DNA from: Geodermatophilus bullaregiensis
Lineage (GTDB): Bacteria > Actinomycetota > Actinomycetes > Mycobacteriales > Geodermatophilaceae
Assembly: GCF_016907675.1 (NCBI RefSeq)
Contig: NZ_JAFBCJ010000001.1
Coordinates: 124,001-188,000, forward strand
Length of the DNA: 64,000 nucleotides
Direction of reading: 5' to 3'
Under the pieces are notes generated by a model. That model was not told where the DNA came from, made no database searches, and was given only the letters and a program-made list of their open reading frames with translations. Of the stretch, positions 45,004 through 54,467 are shown in pieces (position 1 is the first letter of the stretch; each line of letters begins with the position of its first letter). The position numbers and the translations under genes were made by a program.

Positions 45004-45369
45004 GTGCCGAGCAGCGTGCAGGCGATGCTGGTCACCCGTGACGTCGAGCGCCTCGTGCGCTTCTACGCCGACGTCGCGGGCGCGGTCCCCACCGACCGCG
45101 TGCCCGACGACGGGCCGGTGTTCTACCAGGGGCTCCGGATCGGGACCTCCGACGTCGGCATCGTCGCCGACGCCGACGTGGCGGTCGGCTCCCTCGGCCG
45201 CGTCCTGCTCAGCATCGAGGTGGACGACGTCGACGCCGCCCTCCCCCGTGTCCTCGAGCACGGCGGGACCGCCCCCGACGCCCCGAACGACATGCCGTGG
45301 GGTCAGCGCGTCGCCCACGTCCGGGACCCCGACGGCAACCCCGTCAACCTCACCACGACGCAGCCCTGA
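45004..45369 (+). CDS. VOC-superfamily (glyoxalase/bleomycin-resistance-like) protein
   Basis: The 121-residue protein is a single VOC module of two beta-alpha-beta-beta-beta units: VQAMLVTRDVERLVRFYADVAGA ... VFYQGLRIGTSDVGIVAD and then VLLSIEVDDVDAALPRVLEHGGTAPDAPNDMPWGQRVAHVRDPDGNPVNLT. The DPDGNPVNL end is the family mark. Members bind metals or small toxic molecules; the substrate is unknown. GAGGAGG stands five bases before GTG 45004. It follows the DppC-type gene by 56 bases. Downstream is the roughly 1-kb stretch without a convincing gene. Confidence 0.85.
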   Translation: MPSSVQAMLVTRDVERLVRFYADVAGAVPTDRVPDDGPVFYQGLRIGTSDVGIVADADVAVGSLGRVLLSIEVDDVDAALPRVLEHGGTAPDAPNDMPWGQRVAHVRDPDGNPVNLTTTQP

Positions 45370-45414
45370 CGGCGTCACCGTTCTGTGTTCCTGTAAAAGA
45401 AGTAAGGCCATTTT

Positions 45415-45429
45415 GTTAGGGATAACGGT
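45415..45429 (-). repeat. Dispersed intergenic motif, copy 5 (variant)
   Basis: GTTAGGGATAACGGT on the plus strand; one base (A for G) differs from the consensus core and the flank reads TTGTT. Confidence 0.7.
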
Positions 45430-45689
45430 ACCGGATGCTGAACTGCGTCGACCGTTCCCGCACGCCTCGACGCCGCCATGCTGCCCAGTTCCCCGACCGG
45501 GTCCCGGGACGTCGATCCCTGCGTGTCACCGACCTGGGTCGTGCCGAGGTCGCCGCCCACGCGCGCGTCCGTGGCCTCCGCACGTGTGCCTGGTCCTCCG
45601 GAGTGTCTCCGTCCTCGGCGACGACTGCCGTCTCCAGCTCTCTCCCCCGCTCGTGGTGTGGGTTGGTTCCGGCTTCTTGTTGACGGTTT

Positions 45690-45703
45690 GTTCGGGATAA
45701 CGG
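45690..45703 (-). repeat. Dispersed intergenic motif, copy 6 (variant)
   Basis: GTTCGGGATAACGG on the plus strand. It differs at the same position as copy 5 and also has TTGTT before it, so copies 5 and 6 form a sub-type 275 bases apart. Confidence 0.7.
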
Positions 45704-45764
45704 ATGGGTTGGATGGGGATCGTGTCTCGTCACGTCGCTGGACTCGCGGACGTCGACGCGCTGA

Positions 45765-46025
45765 CCACCACTCCTCGCCGCCGACGCGACCGACCCGCGC
45801 ACCGGCGCGGCCGCCGCGGGGCAGATCGCCTCGAGGCCGGGCATCGGGGCCGATCAGGCCACCACGGTGCTCGCCGGCCTCGGCGACGCGGCTGTCCAGG
45901 CCGACCTGGCGCTGGTGCAGCGGTACGGCACCGGCTTCGAGGAGGCCGTCGCCATCCCGGCCGCGGACCTCGCTGAGAACGGCGACGAGGTCGCAGCCGC
46001 CGCCGAGGACAACGCGCGGCAGTGA
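45765..46025 (+). pseudogene. Orphan coding-like fragment
   Basis: From a stop at 45762 to TGA at 46023 the frame reads DPRTGAAAAGQIASRPGI ... TTVLAGLGDAAVQADLALVQ ... FEEAVAIPAADLAENGDEVA, an amphipathic helical protein end with normal residue balance, unlike the Arg/Pro-rich shadow frames. It has no start codon near its beginning, and a neighbouring frame (SRHVAGLADVDAL) seems to lead into it, suggesting a frameshifted gene. I do not recognise the family. Confidence 0.35.
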
Positions 46026-46311
46026 CAGCGGTGGGAGTGGGTCTGCGCGGCCGGCCAGGTGCTCGTCCTGCCCTTCGTCTGCGTGATGGCCGGCCGGCGG
46101 AGCCCCCGCCGTGCCCGGCAGGACGAGCAGGCGCACGAGGTGGTGGTCGCCCGCGAGCCGGCGGCGCTGGCGCGGACGGCGGGGACCGGTCGTGACGGGT
46201 CCGGCCTGAGGCGGGAGGTGGGCCCCGGGAGCACCGCTTCCCGGGCCGTTCCGTGTCCGGCACTCCCCTCCCCGTCACTGATCGTCTTCCCGAGTCGGAT
46301 GAGCGACGCGT

Positions 46312-46327
46312 CAGTTGGGGATAACGG
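46312..46327 (-). repeat. Dispersed intergenic motif, copy 7
   Basis: CAGTTGGGGATAACGG on the plus strand, matching the consensus core exactly, 91 bases before the M50 peptidase gene. Confidence 0.85.
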
Positions 46328-46418
46328 CGGGATGCGGTAGGTCGGCCCGGCGCGGCCGGCGTTCCCAGGGACCTCTGGGACGCTGGCGCCGTACCGCTCC
46401 CACCTCTGGAGGAGGCCC

Positions 46419-47123
46419 GTGGACGTCCTCGGCCCGTTCTGGACCCGGGTCTCGGCCGAGGTGCCGCTGTCCCTCGAGGTGCTCGCCGGTGCCGCCGTCG
46501 TCGCGGTGGCCGTCGTCGCGAGTCCGGCCCTGTGGCGGCCGGCCCGCACGGTCGTGACCATCGCCCACGAGGGCGCGCACGGGCTGGCCGCGCTGGCCAC
46601 CGGTCGCCGGCTGGCCGGCATCCGGCTGCACTCGGACACCTCGGGGCTGACGGTGTCGGCCGGGCGGCCCACCGGGCCCGGCATGGTGCTCACGCTGGTC
46701 GCCGGCTACGTCGGGCCGGGCCTGTTCGGCCTGGGCGCGGCCGCGCTGCTGGGCGCCGGGCACGCGGTCGGGGTGCTCTGGACGGTCCTCGGCCTGCTGG
46801 CGCTGCTCCTGCTGCAGATCCGCAACTTCTACGGCCTGTGGGCGGTCCTGGTCACCGCGGCGGTGGTCCTCGGCGTCACCGAGTGGCTGCCCCCGGCGGG
46901 GCAGGCCGCCTTCGCCGCCGTCGTCACCTGGTTCCTGCTGCTGGCCGCCCCACGCACGGTCCTCGAGCTGCAGGGCGCCCGCCGGCGGCGGGCCGCCCCG
47001 GACTCCGACGCCGACCAGCTGGCCCGCCTGACCCGTGTCCCGGCGGCGGCGTGGGTGGGGCTGTTCCTGCTGGCCGACCTCGCCGCGCTGGCGCTCGCCG
47101 CCTGGTGGCTGCTGCTCGCCTGA
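46419..47123 (+). CDS. M50-family membrane metallopeptidase
   Basis: The 234-residue protein is built of about six transmembrane helices. The zinc motif HEGAH near residue 50 (VVTIAHEGAHGLAALATG) places it among M50 peptidases of the small M50B-like actinobacterial type, and IRNFYGLWAVLVTAAVV may supply the third ligand region. Such enzymes cut peptide bonds within the membrane, often in regulated proteolysis of anti-sigma factors; no partner is nearby, so the substrate is unknown. GTG 46419 follows GGAGGAGG by four bases. Upstream is copy 7 of the dispersed motif, and downstream is palindromic element C. Confidence 0.82.
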   Translation: MDVLGPFWTRVSAEVPLSLEVLAGAAVVAVAVVASPALWRPARTVVTIAHEGAHGLAALATGRRLAGIRLHSDTSGLTVSAGRPTGPGMVLTLVAGYVGPGLFGLGAAALLGAGHAVGVLWTVLGLLALLLLQIRNFYGLWAVLVTAAVVLGVTEWLPPAGQAAFAAVVTWFLLLAAPRTVLELQGARRRRAAPDSDADQLARLTRVPAAAWVGLFLLADLAALALAAWWLLLA

Positions 47124-47445
47124 GCCCTCCCGACCCCGTCCCGAGGCCCACTCCGAGCCGGTGAGGGATGAGGAGGACGGGCGGCCCCTCTGCAGGGGCC
47201 CGCGCCGGGCCTGCGAGGGGTGGGGGCCAGAGGGGCCCTTCCTCATGGCGGTGTGCCGATCGGTCGGCGGCCGTGGCCTCCGACGCCGGGGGTGGTGTGC
47301 GCTCAGGGCTCGTCCTGCAGACCGACGTGCGCCGTGGGCGCACATCGCTGCAGGTCACGCCTCCCACCAGGGTCAGCCGACCGGCACCAGCTCCCGCGAG
47401 CGTGCGAGCCTGAGCCAGCGCGTGGCAACCACCGCGCACGCGCTG
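47124..47445. other. Intergenic stretch containing palindromic element C
   Basis: These 322 bases separate convergent genes (M50 peptidase and GH65). Apart from element C I see no coding frame with normal residue balance and no promoter that would serve either neighbour. Confidence 0.55.
47168..47246. repeat. Intergenic palindromic element, copy C
   Basis: ATGAGGA (47168-47174) pairs with TCCTCAT (47240-47246), and GGCCCCTCTG (47183-47192) pairs with CAGAGGGGCC (47228-47237). It stands between convergent genes and could terminate both. Confidence 0.7.
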
Positions 47446-49818
47446 TCAGTCCCGGCGGCCGCTCCCGCGGCGGCGGGGTGCGGCACCCGGCGGCTGGGTC
47501 ACCGGCTCGACCGGCGGCGCCGGCGGGATGTCGAGGACGACCTCCTTCTCCCCGACGGTCACCCGGCGCCCGTGGTGGTGGACGTCGAGCGACTCGCCGT
47601 CGAGCACCCGGTAGGTGGCCCGTTCCTTCTCGATCGTCACCTCCAGGCAGCGGCCCTGATAGCCCAGCCGGAAGCGCAGCCGGCTGATCCGCGAGGGCAG
47701 CCGCGGGGCGAACAGCAGCCGGCCGTCGTGGTCGCGCATGCCGCCGAACCCGGCGACGGCGATCATCCACCCGCCCGCCAGCGAGGCGATGTGCAGCCCG
47801 TGCCCGGAGTTGCCGTGCAGGTTCTGCAGGTCGGTGAGCGCGGCCTCGCCCCAGTAGTCGTAGGCCAGCTCGAGGTGCCCGGTCTCGGCGGCCACCACCG
47901 CCTGCTGGGCCGCCGACAGCGAGCTGTCGCGCACGGTGCGCGCCTCGTAGTACGCGAAGTCGGCGACCTTCTCCTCGTGGGTGAAGGCGTCCCCGCGCAG
48001 GTGCAGCGCCATCACCAGGTCGGCCTGCTTGATCACCTGCTTGCGGTAGATCTCGAAGTACGGGTAGTGCAGCAGCAGCGGGTAGTGGTCGGCCGGCGTC
48101 GCGGCGAAGTCCCACTCCTCGTGGTGGGTGAAGGCCTCCGACTGCATGTGCACGCCCAGCCGCGGGTCCCACGGCACCCGCATGAGCCGGGCGGCGCGCT
48201 GCCAGAGCGCGACCTCGTCCTCGGTCACCTGCAACCGGCCCGCGACGTCGGGCTGGCGCTCCACCGCCGCGGCCGCCTCGCGCAGGTTCCGCTGCGCCAT
48301 GAGGTTGGTGTAGACGTTGTTGTCCACCACCGCGGTGTACTCGTCGGGGCCGGTCACGCCGTCGATGCGGAAGCCGTCCTCGGCGTCGAAGTGGCCCATC
48401 GAGGCCCACAGCCGGGCGGTCTCGATGAGCAGCTCGGCGCCGAAGTCACGGTCGAACTCCTCGTCGAGCGTGGCGTGCCGGTAGCGCGCCACGGCGTCGG
48501 CGATGTCGGCGTTGATGTGGAAGGCCGCCGTCCCCGCCGGCCAGTACCCCGACGTCTCCTCCCCGCGGATGGTCCGCCACGGGAAGGCCGCCCCCTGGCG
48601 ACCGAGCTCCCGGGCCCGCGCGCGGGCCAGGTCCAGGGTCGAGTGCCGCCAGCGCAGGGCGTCGCGGACGGCGTCGGGGGCGATGTAGGTGAGGACGGGG
48701 AGCACGTAGGTCTCGGTGTCCCAGAAGGTGTGGCCGTCGTAGCCGGGGCCGGTCAGCCCCTTGGCCGGGATCGGCTGGCGCTCGGCGCGCAGCCCGGCCT
48801 GCAGCACGTGGAAGACGCCGACCCGCACCGCCTGCTGCAGCTCGTCGTCGCCCTCGATCTCGACGTCGGCCTGCGCCCAGTGCTCGTCGAGCACCTCCTT
48901 CTGCTCGCGTGCCAGCCGCTCGAAGCCGGCCAGCTTCGCCGTGGCCAGCGCGCCCTCGACCTGGTCGCGCAGCGCCGCCGCCGAGCGGCGGGAGCTCCAG
49001 CCGTAGGACAGGTACTTGACCAGCTTGAGCGCCGAGCCCTGCGGCAGCCGGGCGGCGAGGGTGAAGCGGGCGAGGTCCTCGCCGGCCTCCATGTCCTGGC
49101 TGGCGGTGTCGGGGACGTCGACGACGTGGTCCATGCCGGCGGCCAGGCGCAGCTTGCTGCGCCGGGTGCGGTGCACCAGCACCGCGCGCTGCCCGCGGCC
49201 GACGGCGAGCTCGTTGACCAGCGGACGGCGCAGCGCGGCGGCGGCCCGGGGGTCGTCGCCCTCGCTGCCGCTGTCGACCGGCTCGTTGGCCAGCAGGTCC
49301 GACTGCAGCGCGATGTAGAGGTCGCCGCGGTCGTCGGTGCACTCGACGGAGTACTCGATGGCGGCGATCGAGCGGCGGCGCAGCGACACCAGCCGGGTGC
49401 TGGTCACCTTGACCGTGCGGCCGTTGGGCGAGCGCCACTCGGTGACCCGCCGCAGCACCCCGCGGCGCAGGTCGAGGGAGCGCCGGTGGTCGATGATCTC
49501 GCCGTAGTCGAGGTCGAGCGGGGTGTCGCCGACCAGCAGCCGGATCAGCTTCCCGTCGGTGACGTTGACGACGGTCTGCCCCTGCTCCGGGAAGCCGTAG
49601 CCGGCCTCGGCGTAGGGCAGCGGCCGCTCCTCGAAGAACCCGTTGAGGTAGGTGCCGGGGACGACGATCGGCTCGCCCTCCTCGAACGAGCCGCGCATGC
49701 CGACGTGCCCGTTGGCGAGGGTGAACACCGACTCGTGGACGCCGAGGGAGGCGTGGTCCATGCCGATCTCGGTCAGCGACCACGGTTCGATCGGGAAGCT
49801 GGGGCGCCCCTCGGTCAC
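47446..49818 (-). CDS. Glycoside hydrolase family 65 disaccharide phosphorylase (Rv3401-like)
   Basis: The 790-residue enzyme has the GH65 plan: an N-terminal beta-sandwich ([38 protein letters not shown]), a linker, an alpha/alpha barrel and a small C-terminal beta domain. [14 protein letters not shown] and [32 protein letters not shown] line the active site, and the general acid is the Glu in [16 protein letters not shown] near residue 487. Relatives phosphorolyse trehalose, maltose or kojibiose to beta-glucose-1-phosphate and a sugar. GTG 49818 overlaps the stop of the upstream phosphoglucomutase-like gene (GTGA), which would convert that product to glucose-6-phosphate. Confidence 0.92.
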   Translation of the reverse strand: MTEGRPSFPIEPWSLTEIGMDHASLGVHESVFTLANGHVGMRGSFEEGEPIVVPGTYLNGFFEERPLPYAEAGYGFPEQGQTVVNVTDGKLIRLLVGDTPLDLDYGEIIDHRRSLDLRRGVLRRVTEWRSPNGRTVKVTSTRLVSLRRRSIAAIEYSVECTDDRGDLYIALQSDLLANEPVDSGSEGDDPRAAAALRRPLVNELAVGRGQRAVLVHRTRRSKLRLAAGMDHVVDVPDTASQDMEAGEDLARFTLAARLPQGSALKLVKYLSYGWSSRRSAAALRDQVEGALATAKLAGFERLAREQKEVLDEHWAQADVEIEGDDELQQAVRVGVFHVLQAGLRAERQPIPAKGLTGPGYDGHTFWDTETYVLPVLTYIAPDAVRDALRWRHSTLDLARARARELGRQGAAFPWRTIRGEETSGYWPAGTAAFHINADIADAVARYRHATLDEEFDRDFGAELLIETARLWASMGHFDAEDGFRIDGVTGPDEYTAVVDNNVYTNLMAQRNLREAAAAVERQPDVAGRLQVTEDEVALWQRAARLMRVPWDPRLGVHMQSEAFTHHEEWDFAATPADHYPLLLHYPYFEIYRKQVIKQADLVMALHLRGDAFTHEEKVADFAYYEARTVRDSSLSAAQQAVVAAETGHLELAYDYWGEAALTDLQNLHGNSGHGLHIASLAGGWMIAVAGFGGMRDHDGRLLFAPRLPSRISRLRFRLGYQGRCLEVTIEKERATYRVLDGESLDVHHHGRRVTVGEKEVVLDIPPAPPVEPVTQPPGAAPRRRGSGRRD

Positions 49819-50564
49819 GACACCCGCTCCCCCGTGCCGGCGCCGTCGAGCAGCTGGTCGAGGTCGGTCACCACGACGTCGGCGCCGCTGTCCCGCAGCG
49901 CGTCGGCCTGCCCCACCCGGTCGACGCCGACGACGTGGCCGAAGCCCCCGGCCCGCCCGGCGGCGACCCCGGCGAGGGCGTCCTCGAACACCGCTGCCCG
50001 GGCCGGCTCGACGCCGAGCGCGCGGGCTCCGGCGAGGAAGGTGTCGGGGGCGGGCTTGCCCCGCAGCCCCTCGCGGGCGGTGACCACGCCGTCGACCCGG
50101 GCGTCGATCAGGTCGGCGAAGCCCCCGGCGGTGATGACCTGCTCGCCGTTGGCCGAGGCGGTGACGACCGCGGTGGCCAGCCCGGCGGCCTTCACGGCCC
50201 GCAGGTAGGCCATGGACCCCGGGTAGACCTCGACGCCGTTCTCCTCCAGCTCGGTGAGCAGCAGCTCGTTCTTGCGGCGGCCGATCCCGTGCACGGTGGC
50301 CGCCTGCGGCGGGTCCTCCGGGGAGCCCTCGGGCAGGGTGATGCCCCGGCTGGCCAGGAAGTCGCGGACGCCGTCGGCCCGCGGCTTGCCGTCGACGTAG
50401 CGGTTGTAGTCGAGCTGGGTGAACTCGGGGGCCTGCGGGTCGGTGGCGCGCAGGTACTCGTCGAAGGTCCGCTTCCAGGCGGCCATGTGCACCGTGGCGG
50501 TGCGGGTGAGGACGCCGTCCATGTCGAAGAGACAGGCACGGATGCCGTCCGGGAGTCCGAGCAC
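49815..50564 (-). CDS. Beta-phosphoglucomutase-like HAD enzyme (Rv3400-like)
   Basis: The 249-residue protein is a HAD enzyme of the beta-phosphoglucomutase group: [30 protein letters not shown] gives the nucleophile and acid Asp with the cap helix. [23 protein letters not shown] is typical of the larger Rv3400-type cap. [30 protein letters not shown] and [19 protein letters not shown] are motifs II-IV. It likely isomerises beta-glucose-1-phosphate to glucose-6-phosphate. The two-gene unit with GH65 lets disaccharide phosphorolysis enter glycolysis with one less ATP; that is inferred from known pairs of this kind. Confidence 0.9.
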   Translation of the reverse strand: MLGLPDGIRACLFDMDGVLTRTATVHMAAWKRTFDEYLRATDPQAPEFTQLDYNRYVDGKPRADGVRDFLASRGITLPEGSPEDPPQAATVHGIGRRKNELLLTELEENGVEVYPGSMAYLRAVKAAGLATAVVTASANGEQVITAGGFADLIDARVDGVVTAREGLRGKPAPDTFLAGARALGVEPARAAVFEDALAGVAAGRAGGFGHVVGVDRVGQADALRDSGADVVVTDLDQLLDGAGTGERVS

Positions 50565-50750
50565 GCTGCGACGCTACCGGCGCGACCCCGCCCCCAGCCT
50601 GTCGAGACCAGCGGCCACCCTCCCGGGTGCCCGCCGGCTCCGCTGAGCGCCCCGCCGCGGGTCCGCGGGCGAGGGACCGCGGGGGCCTCCTGGCTAGGGT
50701 CGGCGCGGGGCGGCGGTGGGCCGCCTCCCGATCCGAGGAGAGGACCGACC

Positions 50751-51296
50751 ATGGCCGACCGGCCCGTCCCGCCCGACCCCTACGGCTTCCTGCCCGAGGT
50801 CCCGTCCTTCACGGTGACCAGCACCGACGTCGCCGACGGCCGTCCCCTGGCCGTGCCGCACGTCAGCGGCGTCATGGGCGCCGGCGGGGAGGACCGCTCG
50901 CCCCAGCTGTCGTGGTCGGGCCACCCCGAGGGGACGCGGGGGTTCGCCGTCACCGTCTTCGACCCCGACGCGCCCACGGTCAGCGGCTTCTGGCACTGGG
51001 TGGTCACCGGCATCCCCGCCTCGGTCACCGAGCTGCCCACCGGTGCCGGCGACCGGGAGGGCTCGGGCCTGCCCGCCGGCGCCCGGCAGCTGCGCAACGA
51101 CGCCGGTTTCCCCGGCTACGTCGGTGCCGCTCCCCCGGCCGGGCACGGCCCGCACCGGTACTTCGTCGTCGTGCACGCCCTCGACACCGAGGACATGGGC
51201 GTGCCCGCCGACGCCTCGCCGGCGTTCCACGGGTTCAACCTCTTCGGCCACACCCTGGCCCGGGCGGTCCTGGTGCCCACCTACGTGCAGGACTGA
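50751..51296 (+). CDS. YbhB/YbcL family (PEBP/Raf kinase inhibitor-like) protein
   Basis: The 181-residue protein has the bacterial PEBP fold: [72 protein letters not shown] with the D-P-D-A-P and H-W anion-site motifs, then [19 protein letters not shown] and [18 protein letters not shown]. Cytosolic, ligand-binding, with no firm function in bacteria. ATG 50751 follows CGAGGAGAGG by eight bases, and TAGGGT at 50695 is the likely -10. It stands between a divergent and a codirectional gene. Confidence 0.92.
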   Translation: MADRPVPPDPYGFLPEVPSFTVTSTDVADGRPLAVPHVSGVMGAGGEDRSPQLSWSGHPEGTRGFAVTVFDPDAPTVSGFWHWVVTGIPASVTELPTGAGDREGSGLPAGARQLRNDAGFPGYVGAAPPAGHGPHRYFVVVHALDTEDMGVPADASPAFHGFNLFGHTLARAVLVPTYVQD

Positions 51297-51377
51297 CCCG
51301 GGGACGCAACACGGGCGGAACCAGGACGTTCCCCACCGGATCGCGTGCACGGGGCCGGCCAGGGTATACCGGGACCC

Positions 51378-52280
51378 ATGTCGACTCGGGTGCCCCGGCC
51401 GGCCGCAGCGCGCGCCGTGCCGCCCCGTCGCGCGCTCGTCCCGGTCCTCCTGCTGGTGGTCCTGCTGGCCGACCTCGCCCTCGGCAGCGCCCGCCGCGCG
51501 CTGGCCGGCCCGCCCGCCGCCGAGGTGGTGCCGGCGATGGTGAGCGCCTACGGCGACACCGGCGGCACGCTCGCCGTCGCGCTCACCGCCCAGGTCGAGC
51601 CCCGGGACGGCCTCAGCGACCGGGCCCTCGACGCCCGCGACATCCGGCTGTCCTACCGCACCGCCGACAACGGCGCCGCCGACCGGCCCTTCCCCACCGC
51701 CTCGATGGTGAAGCTGTTCCTGGCCGAGGACGTGCTGCACCGGGTGCGCACCGGGCAGCTCGCGCTCGAGCCGCGGGACTGGCGGCTGCTGCAGGACATG
51801 ATCCGCTCGTCGGACGACCCGGCCGCCTCCGAGGTGTGGGACCGCTTCGGCGGTCCGCAGATGGTGCGCGACGTCGCCGCCCGCTACGGGCTCGCCGGCA
51901 CCACGCCGCCGGCGGACCCGACGCAGTGGGGCGAGACCATCACGACCGCGCGCGACCTCGCCCGCTTCCTCGCGCTGCTGCCCACGGTCGCCGCCCCGGC
52001 CGACGCCACCACCCTGCTGGTGTGGATGCGCACCGCGACGCCCGTGGCCGCCGACGGGTTCGACCAGCGCTTCGGCGTCTTCGGCACCGCCCCGGGGATG
52101 CCCGCGGTCAAGCAGGGCTGGATGTGCTGCGTCGGCGGCAACCGTCACCTGCACTCGGTGGGCGTCGTCGGGACGCGCGTGGTGGTCCTGCTCAGCGAGG
52201 TGCCGCGGTCGGTCGGCTACGACCGGGCCAGGGCGGCCCTGACGGCCGCGGCGGCCGCGCTGCCCCCGCCGAGCAGCTGA
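51378..52280 (+). CDS. Serine hydrolase, class A beta-lactamase-like
   Basis: The 300-residue product has an N-terminal signal anchor (ALVPVLLLVVLLADLALG) after a basic leader, so it faces the outside. PFPTASMVKLFLAEDVLHRV supplies the S-x-x-K motif near residue 111; MIRSSDDPAASEVWDRFGG corresponds to the SDN region with Asp in place of Asn; and MPAVKQGWMCC stands where KTG is expected, with Gln for Thr. The altered second and third motifs make classical beta-lactamase activity doubtful; a peptidase or esterase role is possible. ATG 51378 lies seven bases after TATACC, so the message is probably leaderless. Confidence 0.82.
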   Translation: MSTRVPRPAAARAVPPRRALVPVLLLVVLLADLALGSARRALAGPPAAEVVPAMVSAYGDTGGTLAVALTAQVEPRDGLSDRALDARDIRLSYRTADNGAADRPFPTASMVKLFLAEDVLHRVRTGQLALEPRDWRLLQDMIRSSDDPAASEVWDRFGGPQMVRDVAARYGLAGTTPPADPTQWGETITTARDLARFLALLPTVAAPADATTLLVWMRTATPVAADGFDQRFGVFGTAPGMPAVKQGWMCCVGGNRHLHSVGVVGTRVVVLLSEVPRSVGYDRARAALTAAAAALPPPSS

Positions 52281-52296
52281 CCCCGGAGGGGCGTGC

Positions 52297-53121
52297 TCAG
52301 CAGACCGGCGGCAGGCGGTCGGCGACCCCGGTGGTGCCCACCTGCGCGAACCCGACCCGCTCGTAGATCCGCGCGACGTCGTCGTCCCCGGCGGTGAGGA
52401 ACACCAGGTCGGCGGTCTCGCGGGCCTGGGCCACCAGCGCCGAGGCCAGGGCCGCGCCGACGCCCCGGCCGCGACGGCGCGGGGAGGTGGCCACCCCCAC
52501 CACCTCGCTGACCTCGCTGCCGCCGACGTCGACGGGGTGGTGCGAGCCGACCGCGATCGGCCGGCCGTCCTCGATGGCCACCATCAGCACCGTCCGGCCG
52601 GTGGCCACCCGCTCGCGCAGGACGGCGGTCCGCGCGTCCTCCGCCGGGGCCCCGCCGCCGTCGGCCCGGGGGTCGCCGTCGTCGCCGGCCTCCTCGGCGT
52701 GCGGCGCGAACGCGGTCTCCAGCAGGTGCTGGTAGTGCGGCAGCCGGGGGTCCTCCCCGCCGACCAGGTACAGCCGCACCCCGACCGGCAGCACCAGCTC
52801 CACCGGGTCGGCGACCACCAGCAGCGGGAAGTCGGTGACCACCAGCCCGGCCGCGCGCGCCGCGGCGGCGAGCGACGGCGTCCGCTCCCCCACCCACTCC
52901 ACGGCGGCCGGCAGCCCGGCCTCCTCCTGCAGCGCCACCGCGGCCCGGACGTCGTCGGCCGAGACGCTGCCCGTGCCCGGGCGCGGGCGGGCCGGGTAGG
53001 GCCACGCCGACGGGCCGATCGGCACGTCGAGCGGGCCGGCCGCGACCACCCGCGCGTCGGCCAGCGGCGCGGCAGCGGCGTACTGCTCGACGCGGTCGAG
53101 GAGCCCGAGGCGGGACGGCAC
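52297..53121 (-). CDS. GNAT-family N-acetyltransferase, two-domain
   Basis: The 274-residue protein has an N-terminal half of uncertain fold (to about 120) and a C-terminal GNAT domain. The latter shows TVLMVAIEDGRPIAVGSHHPVDVGGSEVSEVVGVATSPRRRGRGVGAALASALVAQARETADLVFLTAGDDDVARIYERVGFAQVG, with R-R-R-G-R-G-V-G for acetyl-CoA. An Asp/Gly/Ala-rich insert (EEAGDDGDPRADGGGAPAED) precedes it. The substrate is unknown. GTG 53121 lies six bases after TAGGGT (53133-53128), so it is probably leaderless. It converges with the beta-lactamase-like gene. Confidence 0.87.
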   Translation of the reverse strand: MPSRLGLLDRVEQYAAAAPLADARVVAAGPLDVPIGPSAWPYPARPRPGTGSVSADDVRAAVALQEEAGLPAAVEWVGERTPSLAAAARAAGLVVTDFPLLVVADPVELVLPVGVRLYLVGGEDPRLPHYQHLLETAFAPHAEEAGDDGDPRADGGGAPAEDARTAVLRERVATGRTVLMVAIEDGRPIAVGSHHPVDVGGSEVSEVVGVATSPRRRGRGVGAALASALVAQARETADLVFLTAGDDDVARIYERVGFAQVGTTGVADRLPPVC

Positions 53122-53245
53122 AGCGGAACCCTAGACGCGCGACGCGCCGCGAGCCGCCGCGGAGGCGCCGGTCGGGGCCGCTCCTCCCCCCGACGGGGGA
53201 CCCCGGCGGCACCGGCCCCGGACGGTGGGCGGCACGATGGGCCGT

Positions 53246-54199
53246 GTGACGGCAGGGACCCGCCCGCAGATCTCGCCCTACGCGGCGTTCGACCGGGACG
53301 CCTGGAGGGCACTGGCGGGCCACCGCACCCTGCCCCTGGACGAGGCCGACCTGCGCGCCCTGCGCAGCCTCGGCGACCGCATCGACCTCGACGAGGTCGC
53401 CACCGTCTACCTGCCGCTGGCCGAGCTGCTCGCCCTGCACGTGACCGCCAGCCAGCGGCTGTGGGCGGCGCAGAGCCGGTTCCTCGGCGACACCACGGCC
53501 AAGGTGCCCTACGTCATCGCCGTCGCCGGCAGCGTCGCCGTCGGCAAGAGCACCACCGCCCGCCTGCTGCAGACCCTGCTGGCCGCCTCCCCCGGCTCCC
53601 CCCGCGTCGACCTGGTCACCACCGACGGGTTCCTGTGGCCCAACGCGGTGCTCGAGCAGCGCGGGCTGATGGCGCGCAAGGGCTTCCCCGAGAGCTACGA
53701 CCGGCGCGCGCTGGTCCGCTTCCTCGCCGACGTGAAGTCCGGCCGCGGCGAGGTCAGCGCACCGGTCTACTCCCACCAGTACTACGACGTGCTGCCCGGG
53801 CAGCGGCAGGTGGTCGACCGGCCCGACATCCTCGTGCTCGAGGGGCTCAACGTGCTGCAGGCCGGACGCCGCGACGACGGCCGGGCGCCCGAGGTGTTCC
53901 TGTCGGACTTCTTCGACTTCTCCGTGTACGTCGACGCGGCCGAGACCGACGTCCAGCAGTGGTACGTCGACCGCTTCCTCGCCCTGCGGCGGACGGCGTT
54001 CGCCGACAGCACCGCCTACTTCCACTGCTACGCCGACCTCAGCGACGACGACGCCCGCGCCACCGCGCTGTCGATCTGGACCGCGGTGAACGGGCCAAAC
54101 CTGCGGAGCAACATCGCGCCGACCCGCTCGCGTGCCCGGCTGGTGCTGCAGAAGGCCGCCGACCACTCGGTGCGCCGCGTGCTCCTCCGCAAGCTCTGA
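53246..54199 (+). CDS. coaA: Type I pantothenate kinase CoaA
   Basis: CoaA phosphorylates pantothenate, the first committed step of coenzyme A synthesis. The 317-residue product shows [15 protein letters not shown] near the N-terminus, the P-loop [17 protein letters not shown] near residue 92, and [39 protein letters not shown] with the catalytic Asp. [29 protein letters not shown] and [33 protein letters not shown] are family landmarks. Length matches the family. Starts ATG 53237 and GTG 53246 are both possible; 53246 is preferred because CACGAT stands seven bases ahead of it in leaderless spacing, though the -10 is imperfect. Confidence 0.95.
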   Translation: MTAGTRPQISPYAAFDRDAWRALAGHRTLPLDEADLRALRSLGDRIDLDEVATVYLPLAELLALHVTASQRLWAAQSRFLGDTTAKVPYVIAVAGSVAVGKSTTARLLQTLLAASPGSPRVDLVTTDGFLWPNAVLEQRGLMARKGFPESYDRRALVRFLADVKSGRGEVSAPVYSHQYYDVLPGQRQVVDRPDILVLEGLNVLQAGRRDDGRAPEVFLSDFFDFSVYVDAAETDVQQWYVDRFLALRRTAFADSTAYFHCYADLSDDDARATALSIWTAVNGPNLRSNIAPTRSRARLVLQKAADHSVRRVLLRKL

Positions 54200-54248
54200 C
54201 CCCTCCCCTCGTCGTGGGTCGTCCGCCTTCGCTGTCGGGCGTGCCCAG

Positions 54249-54263
54249 AGTTGGGGATAACGG
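54249..54263 (-). repeat. Dispersed intergenic motif, copy 8
   Basis: AGTTGGGGATAACGG on the plus strand, 50 bases after the coaA stop. Exact core. Confidence 0.85.
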
Positions 54264-54467
54264 ATGAGGGCCCGGCGTCCCGGGGCATGGTCCGCCTCGC
54301 CACCGCGGGATCGCCATGGCAGGTGCTGACGACCCGGACGGGTGAGCTGGTGAGGTTCGTCACCTGACGATTCCCTGGCGTACGCGCACACTGGGAGCCG
54401 TCCGGTAGTCGGACACTCACTGTTAGTAACCCCGGCTTCCCCGCCGGCCGATCGGGAGTCGATCCTG

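Larger units (their letters stand above)
45370..46418. other. 1-kb intergenic island with three dispersed-motif copies and gene remnants
   Basis: No complete gene is convincing here. The island opens with a locally AT-rich stretch (45381-45420), holds copies 5, 6 and 7 of the dispersed motif, and contains an orphan coding-like stretch (45765-46025). An in-frame continuation to about 46200 has one hydrophobic segment (AAGQVLVLPFVCVMAG) followed by charged residues. It looks like the wreck of one or two small genes. Confidence 0.6.

Noticed and set aside
45417-45427. I-SceI-like sequence TAGGGATAACGG
   Set aside because: Matches the first ten bases of the I-SceI site, but this is simply a variant of the dispersed motif; the rest of the 18-base site is absent.
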